Below are positions 44,857 to 54,331 of a stretch of 64,000 nucleotides of DNA, piece by piece. Within the stretch, counting starts at the first letter, position 1; the number at the start of each line of letters is the position of its first letter. Below the pieces are notes generated by a model. It ran no database searches. It was not told the origin of the DNA and saw nothing but the letters and a program-made list of their open reading frames with translations. The position numbers and the translations under genes were made by a program. This stretch comes from Sporolactobacillus putidus (GTDB taxonomy: Bacteria > Bacillota > Bacilli > Bacillales > Sporolactobacillaceae): positions 62,001-126,000 of the forward strand of contig NZ_BMOK01000008.1 of NCBI RefSeq assembly GCF_014647035.1, written 5' to 3'.

Positions 44857-44885
44857 AGTATAAAAAGTGTATACGCTTACGTAAA
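44857..44885 (-). promoter_or_regulatory. Promoter and cre-like site of the PTS operon
   Basis: On the - strand, TTTACG (44885-44880) and TATACT (44862-44857) are 17 bases apart. A cre-like 14-mer, TGTATACGCTTACG at 44868-44881, overlaps the spacer and -35 region, with two mismatches to TGWAANCGNTNWCA. Repression by CcpA under good carbon supply would fit. The PRD regulator gene upstream probably activates here. Between 44929 and 45354 I see no gene. Confidence 0.6.
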
Positions 44886-45354
44886 TATCAAGTTTATTCA
44901 TGATGTCAACTGAAATCTTAGAACACACTTAAGAGATCTTTAATAATGTTTTTATCTGCTTTCGTAAAATAGGAGTAAGCCTTTATTAAGACTATCTATA
45001 ATATTGGAGTATGGAGTATTTCAATTCTATGAGGATAAAGGGCTGAAGGGGAGAAAAGTAATTTAGACAAGAGGAGACCGCTCTCAAAGTTATTTACTTT
45101 ATCGATATGGGCAGAAAAAACTTCGATCATAATTTGTCAAATGCAAGTGAAACTAAGGTTTAACTTATGGTTTTGCTGTATAATATCCTGAAAATATTGG
45201 AGAATCGAATAAGCTCCTGAAATCCGTGATAAGACACACATTCATTCCACTCAACTTGACAATAAATTCGTAATTGAAATCTGACCATCTGCTTTCTCTA
45301 TTCACCAACATTTCAGGATGATTATCAACCTAGTTTGCAGAAATTATCAAACGA

Positions 45355-47343
45355 TTAATTTTTTCCAAGGATGTTCATGACTTCTGTTTTTGAACTTGCC
45401 TTCATCAGTTCATCCAATACCGGTTTTGAATCAAAAAGCTTGTATAAGTCAGCCATTATAGCTTTCGTTTCTTTTTTTTCATCAATTCTCATAGCAATGA
45501 GAATGACTAGTGATACTTTGTTTTTTCCCCAATAAATTGGAGTAGACAGTGTGGCAACGGCAACCACCGACTGATTAACATATTTACCCTGACCGTGCGG
45601 TATCGCAACATTATTTCCCAAATCAGTAGTTGCGACCTTCTCACGATCCTTAACTGAATCAGCAAACTGCGAGGATACATACCCGTTTTTTTTCATTTTT
45701 AACGAGATAAAATCAATGATGTCATCTTTATTTTCCAGGCTTAAATTTGCAAAAATCAATTCTTCCTTCACTACAGTAGATAAGTGATGAAAATGAGTGA
45801 ACTCCTTTTTGTTCTTGAAAATATATTCCAGATAAAAATTATTAATAATTTTTGCATCTGTCATTCCCATCATCGGCGAGACAACAACCACCGGTTTCGG
45901 TATATTCTTTTTCAACGGAACAGTGGAAATGATAAAATCAATATTTTTTAAATCTGCATTATTAATATTTCTTAAGGAACAAACTCCAACTATTTCCAGA
46001 CTCGGCATCAGTCTTTTGATCCGGTTAGCAACGAGCTCTGAAGTTCCAATGCCTCCGGGGCAGACAACCATAATTTTGGTAGATGTACTATTTCTTTCAA
46101 GAGCTGCCTGAAAATGAACCATAAGAAATCCAATTTCGTTTTCATTTATCTTCAGATGTGTCTCATTCTCTATAAAAGTCCCTAAAAAGCTAGTAAGGCC
46201 AAACATTGGAGAATATTGTTCTTTAATTTGTTCTAAGAGTGGATTTTTTATAACGATGCCATATTTCATTCTGTTAAGCATAGGTTCCAAATGAACTAAC
46301 AAACCTTTGTAAAGAATAGGATCGTGATCCAGGTTAATTTTCAGAGTGTCGCTGGCCAGCCAGCAAAGCTTAAGAGCCAGCCGCTGAACGTCAGAATTAT
46401 ACTCCCTGACATTACCGCTGCCAATATCTTCATCAATTCCTGTCCCCATAATGCAACGATTTAAATATTGTACCTCCCCCTCACTTATATTTTGATTTGT
46501 TTTATTACCATATTTTTCAAGTGCTTCCTTTGCAACAACGTAAGTTTTTAAAATATGCAGATTGCGAATTAAATGATCTTCATCAAAAATTAGTTTTAAT
46601 AAATGCCCCATTGCTTGGCGTTCCAGCATCACAGCAATCCAAATCATCATATTGATATAATAGCTGTCATTAAAGCGACAATTTAACTCCTTTTCAATAA
46701 AGCTAATCATTTTTTCAGCCTGGTTAACTCTATCCTTGGATAAAAAATAAGTAATTGTATTAAGAATCTGCTCATATTTTTCCTTATCAACGTTTTTGTT
46801 TAGTTCCGCTGAATCAGTTAAGCGATCAATTTTTTCCTGAATTAATGCCGCCATTGCTTTTCGTATGGACAATTCGTTCCCTTTAATTGATGTACCATGT
46901 TTATCCTTAATCAGATTAATTTGAAACTGGGAGAGCCATCTCTCAACTTCTTGCATGTCGTTTGTAATCGAACTTATACTGACAAAAAAATGATCTGACA
47001 GTTTTCTGAAATTGGTTGCGCTTTCATTTTTTATCAGCCAAGAAATGATCGTCTCTCTTCTTTCGATTGTCGAATTGTTGCTTGCACAATTTTCGCTGGA
47101 AATAGAGGACATAAGCATTAGTTTTTCCTTCTGACCACCATCTAATCGAATACCAACCCCTCTTTTTTTTATAATTTCAATATTATATTTACTTTTCAAA
47201 TAGTCATCTATTATCTGTATTTCAGAATGGACAGTCCTTCCTGAAATACCCATCTGATTTGCATAATAATCAGTAGTTTTATAATCCTCCTCACTGTTCA
47301 GCAGTTTCAGTAAATGAGCTTGTCTTGAAGTCAAAATAACCAT
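45355..47343 (-). CDS. PRD-domain PTS-controlled transcriptional activator (BglG/MtlR type)
   Basis: A 662-residue multi-domain regulator. In order: helix-turn-helix (residues 1-60, YANQMGISGRTVHSEIQIID), a second Mga-like HTH (about 85-165), two PTS regulation domains (about 190-400), an EIIB-like domain with Cys in MVVCPGGIGTSELVANRI, and a C-terminal EIIA-like domain with His in VAIPHGQGKYVNQS. Such proteins activate PTS operons when their PRDs are phosphorylated by HPr and the cognate EIIB is free. It is encoded on the same strand directly upstream of the PTS operon, so it is the likely sugar-specific activator. Confidence 0.9.
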   Translation of the reverse strand: MVILTSRQAHLLKLLNSEEDYKTTDYYANQMGISGRTVHSEIQIIDDYLKSKYNIEIIKKRGVGIRLDGGQKEKLMLMSSISSENCASNNSTIERRETIISWLIKNESATNFRKLSDHFFVSISSITNDMQEVERWLSQFQINLIKDKHGTSIKGNELSIRKAMAALIQEKIDRLTDSAELNKNVDKEKYEQILNTITYFLSKDRVNQAEKMISFIEKELNCRFNDSYYINMMIWIAVMLERQAMGHLLKLIFDEDHLIRNLHILKTYVVAKEALEKYGNKTNQNISEGEVQYLNRCIMGTGIDEDIGSGNVREYNSDVQRLALKLCWLASDTLKINLDHDPILYKGLLVHLEPMLNRMKYGIVIKNPLLEQIKEQYSPMFGLTSFLGTFIENETHLKINENEIGFLMVHFQAALERNSTSTKIMVVCPGGIGTSELVANRIKRLMPSLEIVGVCSLRNINNADLKNIDFIISTVPLKKNIPKPVVVVSPMMGMTDAKIINNFYLEYIFKNKKEFTHFHHLSTVVKEELIFANLSLENKDDIIDFISLKMKKNGYVSSQFADSVKDREKVATTDLGNNVAIPHGQGKYVNQSVVAVATLSTPIYWGKNKVSLVILIAMRIDEKKETKAIMADLYKLFDSKPVLDELMKASSKTEVMNILGKN

Positions 47344-47719
47344 TTTTATATCACTTCTTTCTTAGGTCACTCCTCATCAAATTTATCATAACGCTCAGCA
47401 GGATCTTGATATATACCAAAATTCTTCCACTGTACAATGGAAAAATTAATACAAATTTATTATATTAATTTATGCAAAAACTGAGCTGTGATTAAATACC
47501 CGCTCAGTATTGGCACAGTTAGAATGAATGTGTCATGGAATGGCAAATTGAGCTTCTCTTTTTTCTTTTAGTGTCTGCGTCCACGTTTATTGCTATTTTT
47601 AGCACGTATTTTTCTTAAATAAATGAATATCATATTAATGATAACATAATAACGATAATTAACGATATGTACATTTGATTAATATTAATATAAAATGGAG
47701 GAAGAAGGAGATGAAAATC
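47344..47719. other. Divergent promoter region with TAACGATA direct repeats
   Basis: No gene is supported. Two TAACGATA copies at 47650-47657 and 47660-47667 are spaced by ten bases, one helical turn, about 50 bases before the HTH gene; they could be its operator. AT-rich sequence and likely divergent promoters fill the rest. Confidence 0.45.
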
Positions 47720-48478
47720 ATGAGTCAATCCGTATTGGAATTAACCAAAAAAAGTATTGATGAGGGGTTTCAAAATCATAACAATCAAATTATCGAAAAG
47801 GAAACGGATTACATTATAGGAAAAATATTGTCTACTTTTCTTAGCTTATTTTCTGATAAAGTAAGCGGAATTTCTCTTGGAAAACCTACTATAAATTTTG
47901 ATTCTTCTCAATTACTTACAGATAAGCATAAAAAAGAGTTGAAAAAATGGCTCAATCGAATTAATATGGGACCAGAAATCTCCGACCTTGATTTTGGAAA
48001 ATTAAAGGTAGATTTTGAAAACTGGTATATAAAAATAGGTGGAGAATCAATCTGCTTTCAATACAAGGAGTCTTATCTTTTGACACCTCAGGAAGCCGCT
48101 GATCGTTTAGGCGTTTCCAAAGTCACTCTGAACAAATATATCAAACAAGGATTCGAATGCGTAAAAACCACTTCACATCATAAAATACCAAAACATATGG
48201 TTGAATTATGGAAAGACCCGGTCTATGCGATTCGGTGTCAATTGCTTTTTCAGAATGAAAAGATAAGTCGGCAGAAGCCTGATGAACGTCTGTCTGAGAT
48301 TAACGAAGAAATAACCGAATTTCAGATAAAATACGGTGCCGCAGCTTTCAACGAAGCATTTAAAAATTACAATGGCGATGAAACGGACGACCCAACAGAT
48401 TACTACCGCTGGCGCGACCTTGAAGAAGAAAGGAACGGGATTATTCACTCGTTAAGCGAACATAAAAATGAATGGTGA
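47720..48478 (+). CDS. Excisionase-type HTH protein of unknown role
   Basis: A 252-residue protein with a central MerR/excisionase-like helix-turn-helix (YLLTPQEAADRLGVSKVTLN, then HHKIPKHMVELW) at about residues 130-175. The N-terminal 125 residues contain an amphipathic, Lys/Leu-rich region of unknown fold, and the C-terminal part is acidic and helical (DERLSEINEEITEFQIKYG). The start is ATG 47720, nine bases after AAGGAG; an ATG at 47711 sits on the RBS. It is neither a phage excisionase in length nor a standard repressor. The overlap with a small downstream ORF recalls toxin-antitoxin pairs, but the partner is not a recognised toxin. Confidence 0.72.
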   Translation: MSQSVLELTKKSIDEGFQNHNNQIIEKETDYIIGKILSTFLSLFSDKVSGISLGKPTINFDSSQLLTDKHKKELKKWLNRINMGPEISDLDFGKLKVDFENWYIKIGGESICFQYKESYLLTPQEAADRLGVSKVTLNKYIKQGFECVKTTSHHKIPKHMVELWKDPVYAIRCQLLFQNEKISRQKPDERLSEINEEITEFQIKYGAAAFNEAFKNYNGDETDDPTDYYRWRDLEEERNGIIHSLSEHKNEW

Positions 48479-48629
48479 TAAGTTTCTTCCGGCTGATATT
48501 GATGATCTGCTCGACAAATATGGAGACCTTTTGCAATCTTATCCTAATTTACCAGGTCACAAATCCATTTTTCCGAGTTTAGAAGAACGAATAAAAGGCT
48601 TGAAGTTCTTTTCCATGTTTGCACTGTGA
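48468..48629 (+). CDS. Small ORF overlapping the HTH gene
   Basis: A 53-residue ORF beginning 11 bases before the HTH stop codon, an arrangement for translational coupling: MNGDKFLPADIDDLLDKYGD, then LPGHKSIFPSLEERIKGLKF. Its composition looks like real, helical and acidic protein. No homologue comes to mind. It may be the start of a longer partner that has been truncated, or a complete small protein. Only a weak AAGAAAGG-like site lies upstream inside the HTH gene. Confidence 0.45.
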   Translation: MNGDKFLPADIDDLLDKYGDLLQSYPNLPGHKSIFPSLEERIKGLKFFSMFAL

Positions 48630-48736
48630 ACAAACTAATTAATAACATATTATAGGCGTCATTTTCTGAAAAATAATTGATTTTGTCATATTTTCTGACA
48701 TGGCTTTTTCAATCTACCCTATCCATCGCAATAATA

Positions 48737-48777
48737 AAGAAAGCCCAAATGAATGTTTCTTCCACTCAGACTTTCTT
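48737..48777 (-). terminator. Terminator of the CUT2-M20 operon
   Basis: On the - strand AAGAAAG and CTTTCTT enclose a second stem (TGAGTG with CATTCA, one G-U), followed by TATTATT. It lies 24 bases past the last M20 stop. Confidence 0.65.
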
Positions 48778-48800
48778 AGCGTTTGTTAATGAACTTTAAT

Positions 48801-49979
48801 CTATGCTCCTAAATAATGAACAGCTAACGCAATATAATATCGAATTGAATCAATAAAGTTTCTGAGATCTACCCATTCATTGGGCTGATGAGCCATAACC
48901 GGATTGCCGGGGCCAAAAATAAGAATGGGTATGTTTTTATTCTCAGTGGTAAAAATTGATCCGTCAGAGTAATAATTTGCTCCGCCGAAAATAGGTTTTT
49001 TATCTAGAACTTCCTGTAAAGTATCCGCGGATACTTTGATAAAAGGATCCTCTCTTGATGTGCTGACAGGAAGCATGTTGTTCAGTACATTAACCTTATA
49101 TGTAATTCCCATAGGATCAGAGATGGCCGCTAAAATCGTCTTTACTTGATGTAAAATTCCATCACGTTCCTGACCGGGAACCATCCGAATATCAATGGTT
49201 AACTGACAACGATCAGCGACCATGTTAGGCGCTGTTCCGCCGTTGATTAGACCTAAATTCAGGGTGGATTTTCCCAGAATTTCATGATTGGGAAGATCTA
49301 TTTCACCAAGTTTTTGCACAAAGACGTGCATTGCCGATATGGCATTAACACCATTCTCCGGCCATCCGGCATGGGCGGTCTTTCCGTTAATGATGATTTC
49401 CAGCCATAGAACACCCTTGTGTGCAATAAGCAGTTCGTTATTTGTCGGTTCGCCGATAACCATTGCTGTTGCATTCTTTATTATCCCTTCTCTCAGGACA
49501 GAACGGGCACCTCTGCCATCGACCTCTTCTCCCGCGGTTCCAAGAAAAGATAAATTTCCTTTTAATCTCACACCTGATTTTTGAATCGTTTCCAGGGCGA
49601 GAATCATTGCGGCCGCGCCGCTCTTCATATCTGATGAACCGCGTCCATACAATCTATCGCCATCTTGATCAGCACTCCAGGGATCATGCTCCCATTTTCC
49701 ATTTCCAATCGGAACTGTATCCAAATGCCCGCTTAACACAAGATTCCTGTTTTCTTTCTCTGTTCGATTAGACGCGCCTTCAACAAAAAGATTCGATCTG
49801 CCCGGCTCGAAGGTAAACAGACTGGCTTTTAAACCGGCTTTCTCTGACCTTTCCTTGATTAACTCAGCTACTTTTTTTTCGCTTCCTGGAGGATTGACAC
49901 TGTTTAACCGGATTAAGGATTTAAGAAATAAAACCGCGTCATCTTCATCAATTAAGCGATATATGTCTTCAATACTCAA
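48801..49979 (-). CDS. M20 peptidase, ArgE/DapE branch
   Basis: A 392-residue ArgE/DapE-type hydrolase: LVLSGHLDTVPIGNG, RGSSDMKSGAAAM, FLGTAGEEVDGRGARS, lid NGKTAHAGWPENGVNA and last His in AHQPNEWVD. The start is TTG 49979, ten bases after TAAGGAG; the long upstream frame to 50123 overlaps the permease gene and has no RBS. It is the last gene of the operon with the CUT2 transporter. The motifs resemble those of the M20 at 30304. Substrate likely an N-acyl amino acid or acylated amino sugar-like compound, unknown. Confidence 0.87.
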   Translation of the reverse strand: MSIEDIYRLIDEDDAVLFLKSLIRLNSVNPPGSEKKVAELIKERSEKAGLKASLFTFEPGRSNLFVEGASNRTEKENRNLVLSGHLDTVPIGNGKWEHDPWSADQDGDRLYGRGSSDMKSGAAAMILALETIQKSGVRLKGNLSFLGTAGEEVDGRGARSVLREGIIKNATAMVIGEPTNNELLIAHKGVLWLEIIINGKTAHAGWPENGVNAISAMHVFVQKLGEIDLPNHEILGKSTLNLGLINGGTAPNMVADRCQLTIDIRMVPGQERDGILHQVKTILAAISDPMGITYKVNVLNNMLPVSTSREDPFIKVSADTLQEVLDKKPIFGGANYYSDGSIFTTENKNIPILIFGPGNPVMAHQPNEWVDLRNFIDSIRYYIALAVHYLGA

Positions 49980-50022
49980 TAATGCCACTCTCCTTAGGTT
50001 TTGACATAAACTATGGGTTTCA

Positions 50023-51048
50023 CTAATTTCTTTTCTTGTTTCTTCCGAAAAAGTAAGTATTGACAATGACAGCAAAGAGAAGTACGGCCCCTTGAATAAT
50101 TTGAATGATATACGGAGATACATTCATAAGCGTTAGTCCGTTATTGATGATGCCAATCAGAAATACGCCAATGACCGAGCCAAGCATGGTTCCGATTCCG
50201 CCAAAAAGCGATGTGCCGCCAAGCACAACAGCAGCAATAACATCCATTTCAAAGCCCGTCCCAACATTTGATGATCCGGATCCCAGGCGCGTGGCAATAA
50301 TGATTCCCGCAAATGCCGCAATCATACCGCTGAACATGTAAGTGAAGAGCTTTATTTTTTTGATATTGACGCCTGCACGTCTTACGGATTCTTCATTTGC
50401 GCCAATACCGATAATATAAGTACCAAACCTGGTCTGAGTGAGGATAATCCAGCCAATAATGATAATTAAAATGGCAATAATGGCTGAAACAGGAATAGTG
50501 AAGAGCTCTCCGCCGCCCAAAGACATTAACCAGCTGCTTCCACTAATACTGATCGAGTAACCACCTGTGATCAAGAGTGCACAACCTTCAACGTAGATCA
50601 TGGAAGCGAGGGTCACAATAAACGGCGGTATTCTGAGATAAGAGATAATGTAGCCGTTCAGTAATCCGACAGCCGCTCCAACGATCAGAACAAATACAAA
50701 AGCGAAGAAGCTGTCCCATCTCGCACTTAATAAAACGGCAATTAAGGCGCTGGCAAGGGATAATATCGACCCAACCGAGAGGTCAATCCCACTTGTTGTG
50801 ATCACAAGCGTCATGATAACTACCACGATAAGATTTGGCGCCAGCTGTTGAAGAAGATTCAGCATATTTCCCGTAGTGAAAAAAGAACTGGTTGAAAAAG
50901 AAAAGAATACGGATAACAAAATAAGCACTGAAAATATTCCAATAAGTTGTTTATTATTAGAAAGCCATTGTGTTGTTTTTGCCGAAGTTATTCGTTCCGG
51001 TTTAAATGGCTTCTTTTCCGTTTTCATAGTTCCATCAGCCTGAGTCAT
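50023..51048 (-). CDS. CUT2-type ABC transporter permease (RbsC-like)
   Basis: A 341-residue permease of the branched-chain/ribose class, about ten helices after a charged N-terminus. TTSGIDLSVGSILSLASALI and VLGGTSLFGGIGTMLGSVIG are RbsC hallmarks. It shares one base with the ATPase stop, so is co-translated. CUT2 systems carry ribose, other monosaccharides, autoinducer-2 or nucleoside-like molecules. Confidence 0.9.
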   Translation of the reverse strand: MTQADGTMKTEKKPFKPERITSAKTTQWLSNNKQLIGIFSVLILLSVFFSFSTSSFFTTGNMLNLLQQLAPNLIVVVIMTLVITTSGIDLSVGSILSLASALIAVLLSARWDSFFAFVFVLIVGAAVGLLNGYIISYLRIPPFIVTLASMIYVEGCALLITGGYSISISGSSWLMSLGGGELFTIPVSAIIAILIIIIGWIILTQTRFGTYIIGIGANEESVRRAGVNIKKIKLFTYMFSGMIAAFAGIIIATRLGSGSSNVGTGFEMDVIAAVVLGGTSLFGGIGTMLGSVIGVFLIGIINNGLTLMNVSPYIIQIIQGAVLLFAVIVNTYFFGRNKKRN

Positions 51049-51797
51049 TATTTAGCCTCCTTTACTTCACCCGTTATTGAATTAATCAGACTATCCATGG
51101 TAAAATCCTTAATCAACCGGTTATCAATAATTTTTCCTTCATATAAAACGGTAATCCGATCACATACCTCAAAAAGATCCTGCAACCGATGCGTGATTAA
51201 AATGACGCTGACACCTGTTTCTTTCACTTTTTTGATCAGATTTAAAACCATTCTTACTTCTTTAACACCCAATGCGGCCGTCGGTTCATCCATGATCAAG
51301 ACTTTAGGCTGATAAGTAACGGCTCTGGCAATGGCTACAGACTGTCTCTGCCCGCCGGACAGATTTTCTACCGCTGAATATGTGGAAGGGATCACCACAC
51401 CCAACCGATCGAGCTCCTCTTTGGCAAGAGCATGCATTTTCTTCTTATCAATTAAACGATGGAAAAAATGCACAGGTTCTCTCCCTAAAAACAAGTTGCT
51501 CGCAACATCCAAAGTGTCGCACAAAGCGAGATCCTGAAAAACAGTTTCTATCTGAAGTTTCTTCGCTTCCAATGGATTATGAATGGTTATAGGGTTTCCT
51601 TCAAATACGATTGAACCGCTGTCCGGAACATGAACACCACTTAACACTTTCATCAAGGTTGACTTTCCTGCTCCATTATCTCCGACTAACCCCAGAACTT
51701 CCCCGGGGTATAACTCGAGATTAACGCCTCTCAACGATTGAATACTCCCAAAAGATATCTTAATATCCTTCATCGCTATTCTTGGAATATCGTTCAT
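51048..51797 (-). CDS. Single-domain ABC ATPase of the CUT2 system
   Basis: A 249-residue ATPase with Walker A GDNGAGKST, signature LSGGQRQSVAIARAV, Walker B VLIMDEPTAALG and H-loop LITHRLQDLF. Ribose-type RbsA proteins have two ABC domains in one chain; this one has a single domain, as in FrcA-type importers, and would work as a homodimer. It lies between the binding protein and permease genes. Confidence 0.9.
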   Translation of the reverse strand: MNDIPRIAMKDIKISFGSIQSLRGVNLELYPGEVLGLVGDNGAGKSTLMKVLSGVHVPDSGSIVFEGNPITIHNPLEAKKLQIETVFQDLALCDTLDVASNLFLGREPVHFFHRLIDKKKMHALAKEELDRLGVVIPSTYSAVENLSGGQRQSVAIARAVTYQPKVLIMDEPTAALGVKEVRMVLNLIKKVKETGVSVILITHRLQDLFEVCDRITVLYEGKIIDNRLIKDFTMDSLINSITGEVKEAK

Positions 51798-51884
51798 GGA
51801 CTCTCTCCCTTTCTTAAGTAGTCAATCACTTCACATCTTAAATTTAACGAATTTAATCGCTCGTGAAATCATGAGTCTAATAAT

Positions 51885-51913
51885 TTAGGTGTTAATCAAT
51901 GATTAACACCTAA
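51885..51913. other. 14-bp palindrome after the binding-protein gene
   Basis: TTAGGTGTTAATCA and TGATTAACACCTAA are separated by one base, between the binding protein and ATPase genes. Such hairpins often raise the level of the binding-protein message by protecting its 3' end; there is no strong T-run. Confidence 0.65.
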
Positions 51914-51959
51914 TCAACAACAATTATTGATTTCAATGTTCTTTAAAAATTATTTTCTA

Positions 51960-52937
51960 TTACTTAAACAGACTTCTGAACTGGTCGACATTGCTTTTTG
52001 TCACAATCGTAACCGGTGCGTTGATCGTCTTCGGTACAGCCTGCTTCTTCGCCAATTTCACAGCTGCCTTTACCCCTTCGCTGCCGAATTGTTCCGGATG
52101 CTGCTGAACAACCGCTTTGACCCATCCCTGATCAATGCCGTCAATCGCCTGTTTTGAAAGGTCCCACCCGAACACGGCAATCTTGTTCTCTATATGCTGC
52201 GATTTAACAGCTGCCGCTAGGCCAATCAGTGCAGGCTCTCCCGTCGCAAAAGCCGTATTCATTTCAGGATGTCCAATCATTTGATTTTGGGCTGCATTCA
52301 TTGCCGTTTGCTGCACATTTTTCCCATCGACAATGTTAACTATTTTCAAACCTGGTGTTTTCTTTACGGTGTTCAAAAAAGCATTCTGACGGTTAACCTG
52401 AATAAATGAATTCAGCGCGCCTACGACACCCATACGTACGGGTTCTTTCATATTTTTCTTAACATAACTGTTAAAATATTCTCCAAGTTGTTCACTGCTT
52501 TTCGCATTATCAACGCCAATTTGTGTGCTGACCGCTTTGCTATTTACGATGGCATCAATCGATATAACAGGAATCTTTGCCTTTGCGGCTTTTTCCATAG
52601 CCGGGATAACACCTTTTACATCAATGGAATCGACAATAATCGCATTCACGCCTTGATTAACCAGATCCTCGATGTCATTACTCTGTTTTACAGGATCATT
52701 ATTCGGGTTATCAACAATTAAATTGACGCCAAGGCTCTTTGCTTCTTGCTGGGCGCCCTTAATGGACTCCGTAAAGAAATAGGCTTCTGTATTAACTGTT
52801 ACAAGACCAATCGTTATTTTTTTACCGCTGCTGCCTGAACCAGATGATCCGCTGTTCGAAGAACACCCGGCCAAAACCATCAGTACTCCCAACATGACCA
52901 AAAGAAGTGCTTTTGCTTTGCTTTTCATAAAAACCAT
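51960..52937 (-). CDS. CUT2 substrate-binding lipoprotein (RbsB-like)
   Basis: A 325-residue periplasmic-binding-protein-1 family lipoprotein. Lipobox VLAGC, Ser/Gly linker, then ITIGLVTVNTEAYFFTESIK, DPVKQSNDIEDLVNQGVNAI and IVDSIDVKGVIPAME, typical of ribose or galactose-type binding proteins. AGGAGGGG precedes ATG 52937. The ligand is not readable; two M20 hydrolases and an amidotransferase-like protein in the operon suggest a nitrogen-containing or acylated compound and not a plain sugar. Confidence 0.9.
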   Translation of the reverse strand: MVFMKSKAKALLLVMLGVLMVLAGCSSNSGSSGSGSSGKKITIGLVTVNTEAYFFTESIKGAQQEAKSLGVNLIVDNPNNDPVKQSNDIEDLVNQGVNAIIVDSIDVKGVIPAMEKAAKAKIPVISIDAIVNSKAVSTQIGVDNAKSSEQLGEYFNSYVKKNMKEPVRMGVVGALNSFIQVNRQNAFLNTVKKTPGLKIVNIVDGKNVQQTAMNAAQNQMIGHPEMNTAFATGEPALIGLAAAVKSQHIENKIAVFGWDLSKQAIDGIDQGWVKAVVQQHPEQFGSEGVKAAVKLAKKQAVPKTINAPVTIVTKSNVDQFRSLFK

Positions 52938-53029
52938 GCCAACCCCTCCTGATATTCATAAAATTCAAATCCATGAATGTGATTTGTTCACTTTAAGTTC
53001 CCGCTGTCATTGATCACAGCTCAATAACG

Positions 53030-54331
53030 TTACACGGGACGTCCATTCTGTTCTGTCCCACACCATGACAGAATAAAATTTGTATAGATCTCTATTAGTG
53101 AGATGAATTGCGAAACAGGAACGGTTTCATTCACGCAATGGCAGTGTTGCGGATTTCCACAACCAAGGATAATCGTTGGTGTTTGTCCAAATTCTGATAG
53201 CGTTCTTGCATCGCACCCTGCGGGCATGCCTTCTATTACTGCCTCATCAAGAACGTTATTCAAAGTTTGTTTCATTTTTTGAACCAGTGGATGGTCTAAA
53301 GACGTCTCAAAAGGAAAACCTTCCTGATAAATACTTATTTGAGGCGGATTGATTTTTAACCATGGATCACTTTGTGAGACCAAATGAACAACCTCGGCTA
53401 CTTCATTCTCTACCCTGTCTCTAGTCACTTCCTTTGCCTCATTTTTCTCCGGATGATAATGCAGGCAAAATCTCATAGTGCAAGAATTCGGAACGACCGA
53501 ACCTGCAACACCTCCTTCAATAACCCCTAAATTAATCGTTGGACCGGGTAAAAGCGGATGTCTTCGCGTCATCAGCCATTGCCGTTCAAGCTCTTTTAAT
53601 TCATGGTAGATCTTTAATGCTTTATCAATCGCATTTATCCCCTCCCATAATTGGCTGGAATGAAGACTTTTCCCGGACACTTTAATTTCATGAAAAAGGA
53701 ATCCCATATGAGCGGTTTGCAGATGTAATTGCGTGGGTTCTCCTACAATGGCTCCGTCTGCCCTGTACCCTCTTTCAACACAGGCCATTGTTCCGTTACC
53801 GCCGCCTTCTTCATCAACAACGGATTGAATAATCAAATCTCCCTTAAGGCGAACGCCTAAGTTATGAATCACCTCAGCCGCCAAAATCATCGCGGATAAA
53901 GAGGCTTTCATATCGGTGGCACCCAAACCAAACATTTCACCACCCAGTACCTCGCCCAGAAAGGGATCTTTTGTCCACTGCGATGGATCACCATAGGGCA
54001 TCGTATCAATATGGCCATTTAATATGAGCGATCTTCCTCCGCCTGATCCCTTCAGCACACCCACAACGTTTGGCCGATTTTCATTTTGATGTCCTAGATT
54101 GGCTCCTGGAAATTTCTTGATCTTATCATCTTCAACATCAAATTCATCAACGTCAAAGTTTAAATCGAGAAGTTTCTGCTTGACAATTTTCTGGCCGAAT
54201 CGTTCATTTCCACCAAGAATGCCCTGCCCTTTAACCTGAGTATCCGTTTTGATCATCAGAGACAGAAAGTCAATGAATTTTTCTTTCTGTTCCAAAATAG
54301 ATTTTCTAACATTTAACTCTGCCATTTTCAT
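53030..54331 (-). CDS. M20 peptidase, ArgE-like
   Basis: A 433-residue M20 deacylase: LILNGHIDTMPYGDPS, LGATDMKASLSAM, QSVVDEEGGGNGTMAC, lid SGKSLHSSQLWEGINA, and a Cys/His-rich end GCGNPQHCHCVNETVP. The last part differs from the usual GHxPNE and may form the final metal site with the His pair. Its ATG touches the stop of the upstream amidotransferase-like gene, so they are coupled. It is one of two M20 enzymes flanking the CUT2 transporter. Confidence 0.87.
   Translation of the reverse strand: MKMAELNVRKSILEQKEKFIDFLSLMIKTDTQVKGQGILGGNERFGQKIVKQKLLDLNFDVDEFDVEDDKIKKFPGANLGHQNENRPNVVGVLKGSGGGRSLILNGHIDTMPYGDPSQWTKDPFLGEVLGGEMFGLGATDMKASLSAMILAAEVIHNLGVRLKGDLIIQSVVDEEGGGNGTMACVERGYRADGAIVGEPTQLHLQTAHMGFLFHEIKVSGKSLHSSQLWEGINAIDKALKIYHELKELERQWLMTRRHPLLPGPTINLGVIEGGVAGSVVPNSCTMRFCLHYHPEKNEAKEVTRDRVENEVAEVVHLVSQSDPWLKINPPQISIYQEGFPFETSLDHPLVQKMKQTLNNVLDEAVIEGMPAGCDARTLSEFGQTPTIILGCGNPQHCHCVNETVPVSQFISLIEIYTNFILSWCGTEQNGRPV

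Noticed and set aside
44740-44928. 62-codon ORF upstream of EIIA
   Set aside because: Covers the mapped promoter and cre site; no RBS.
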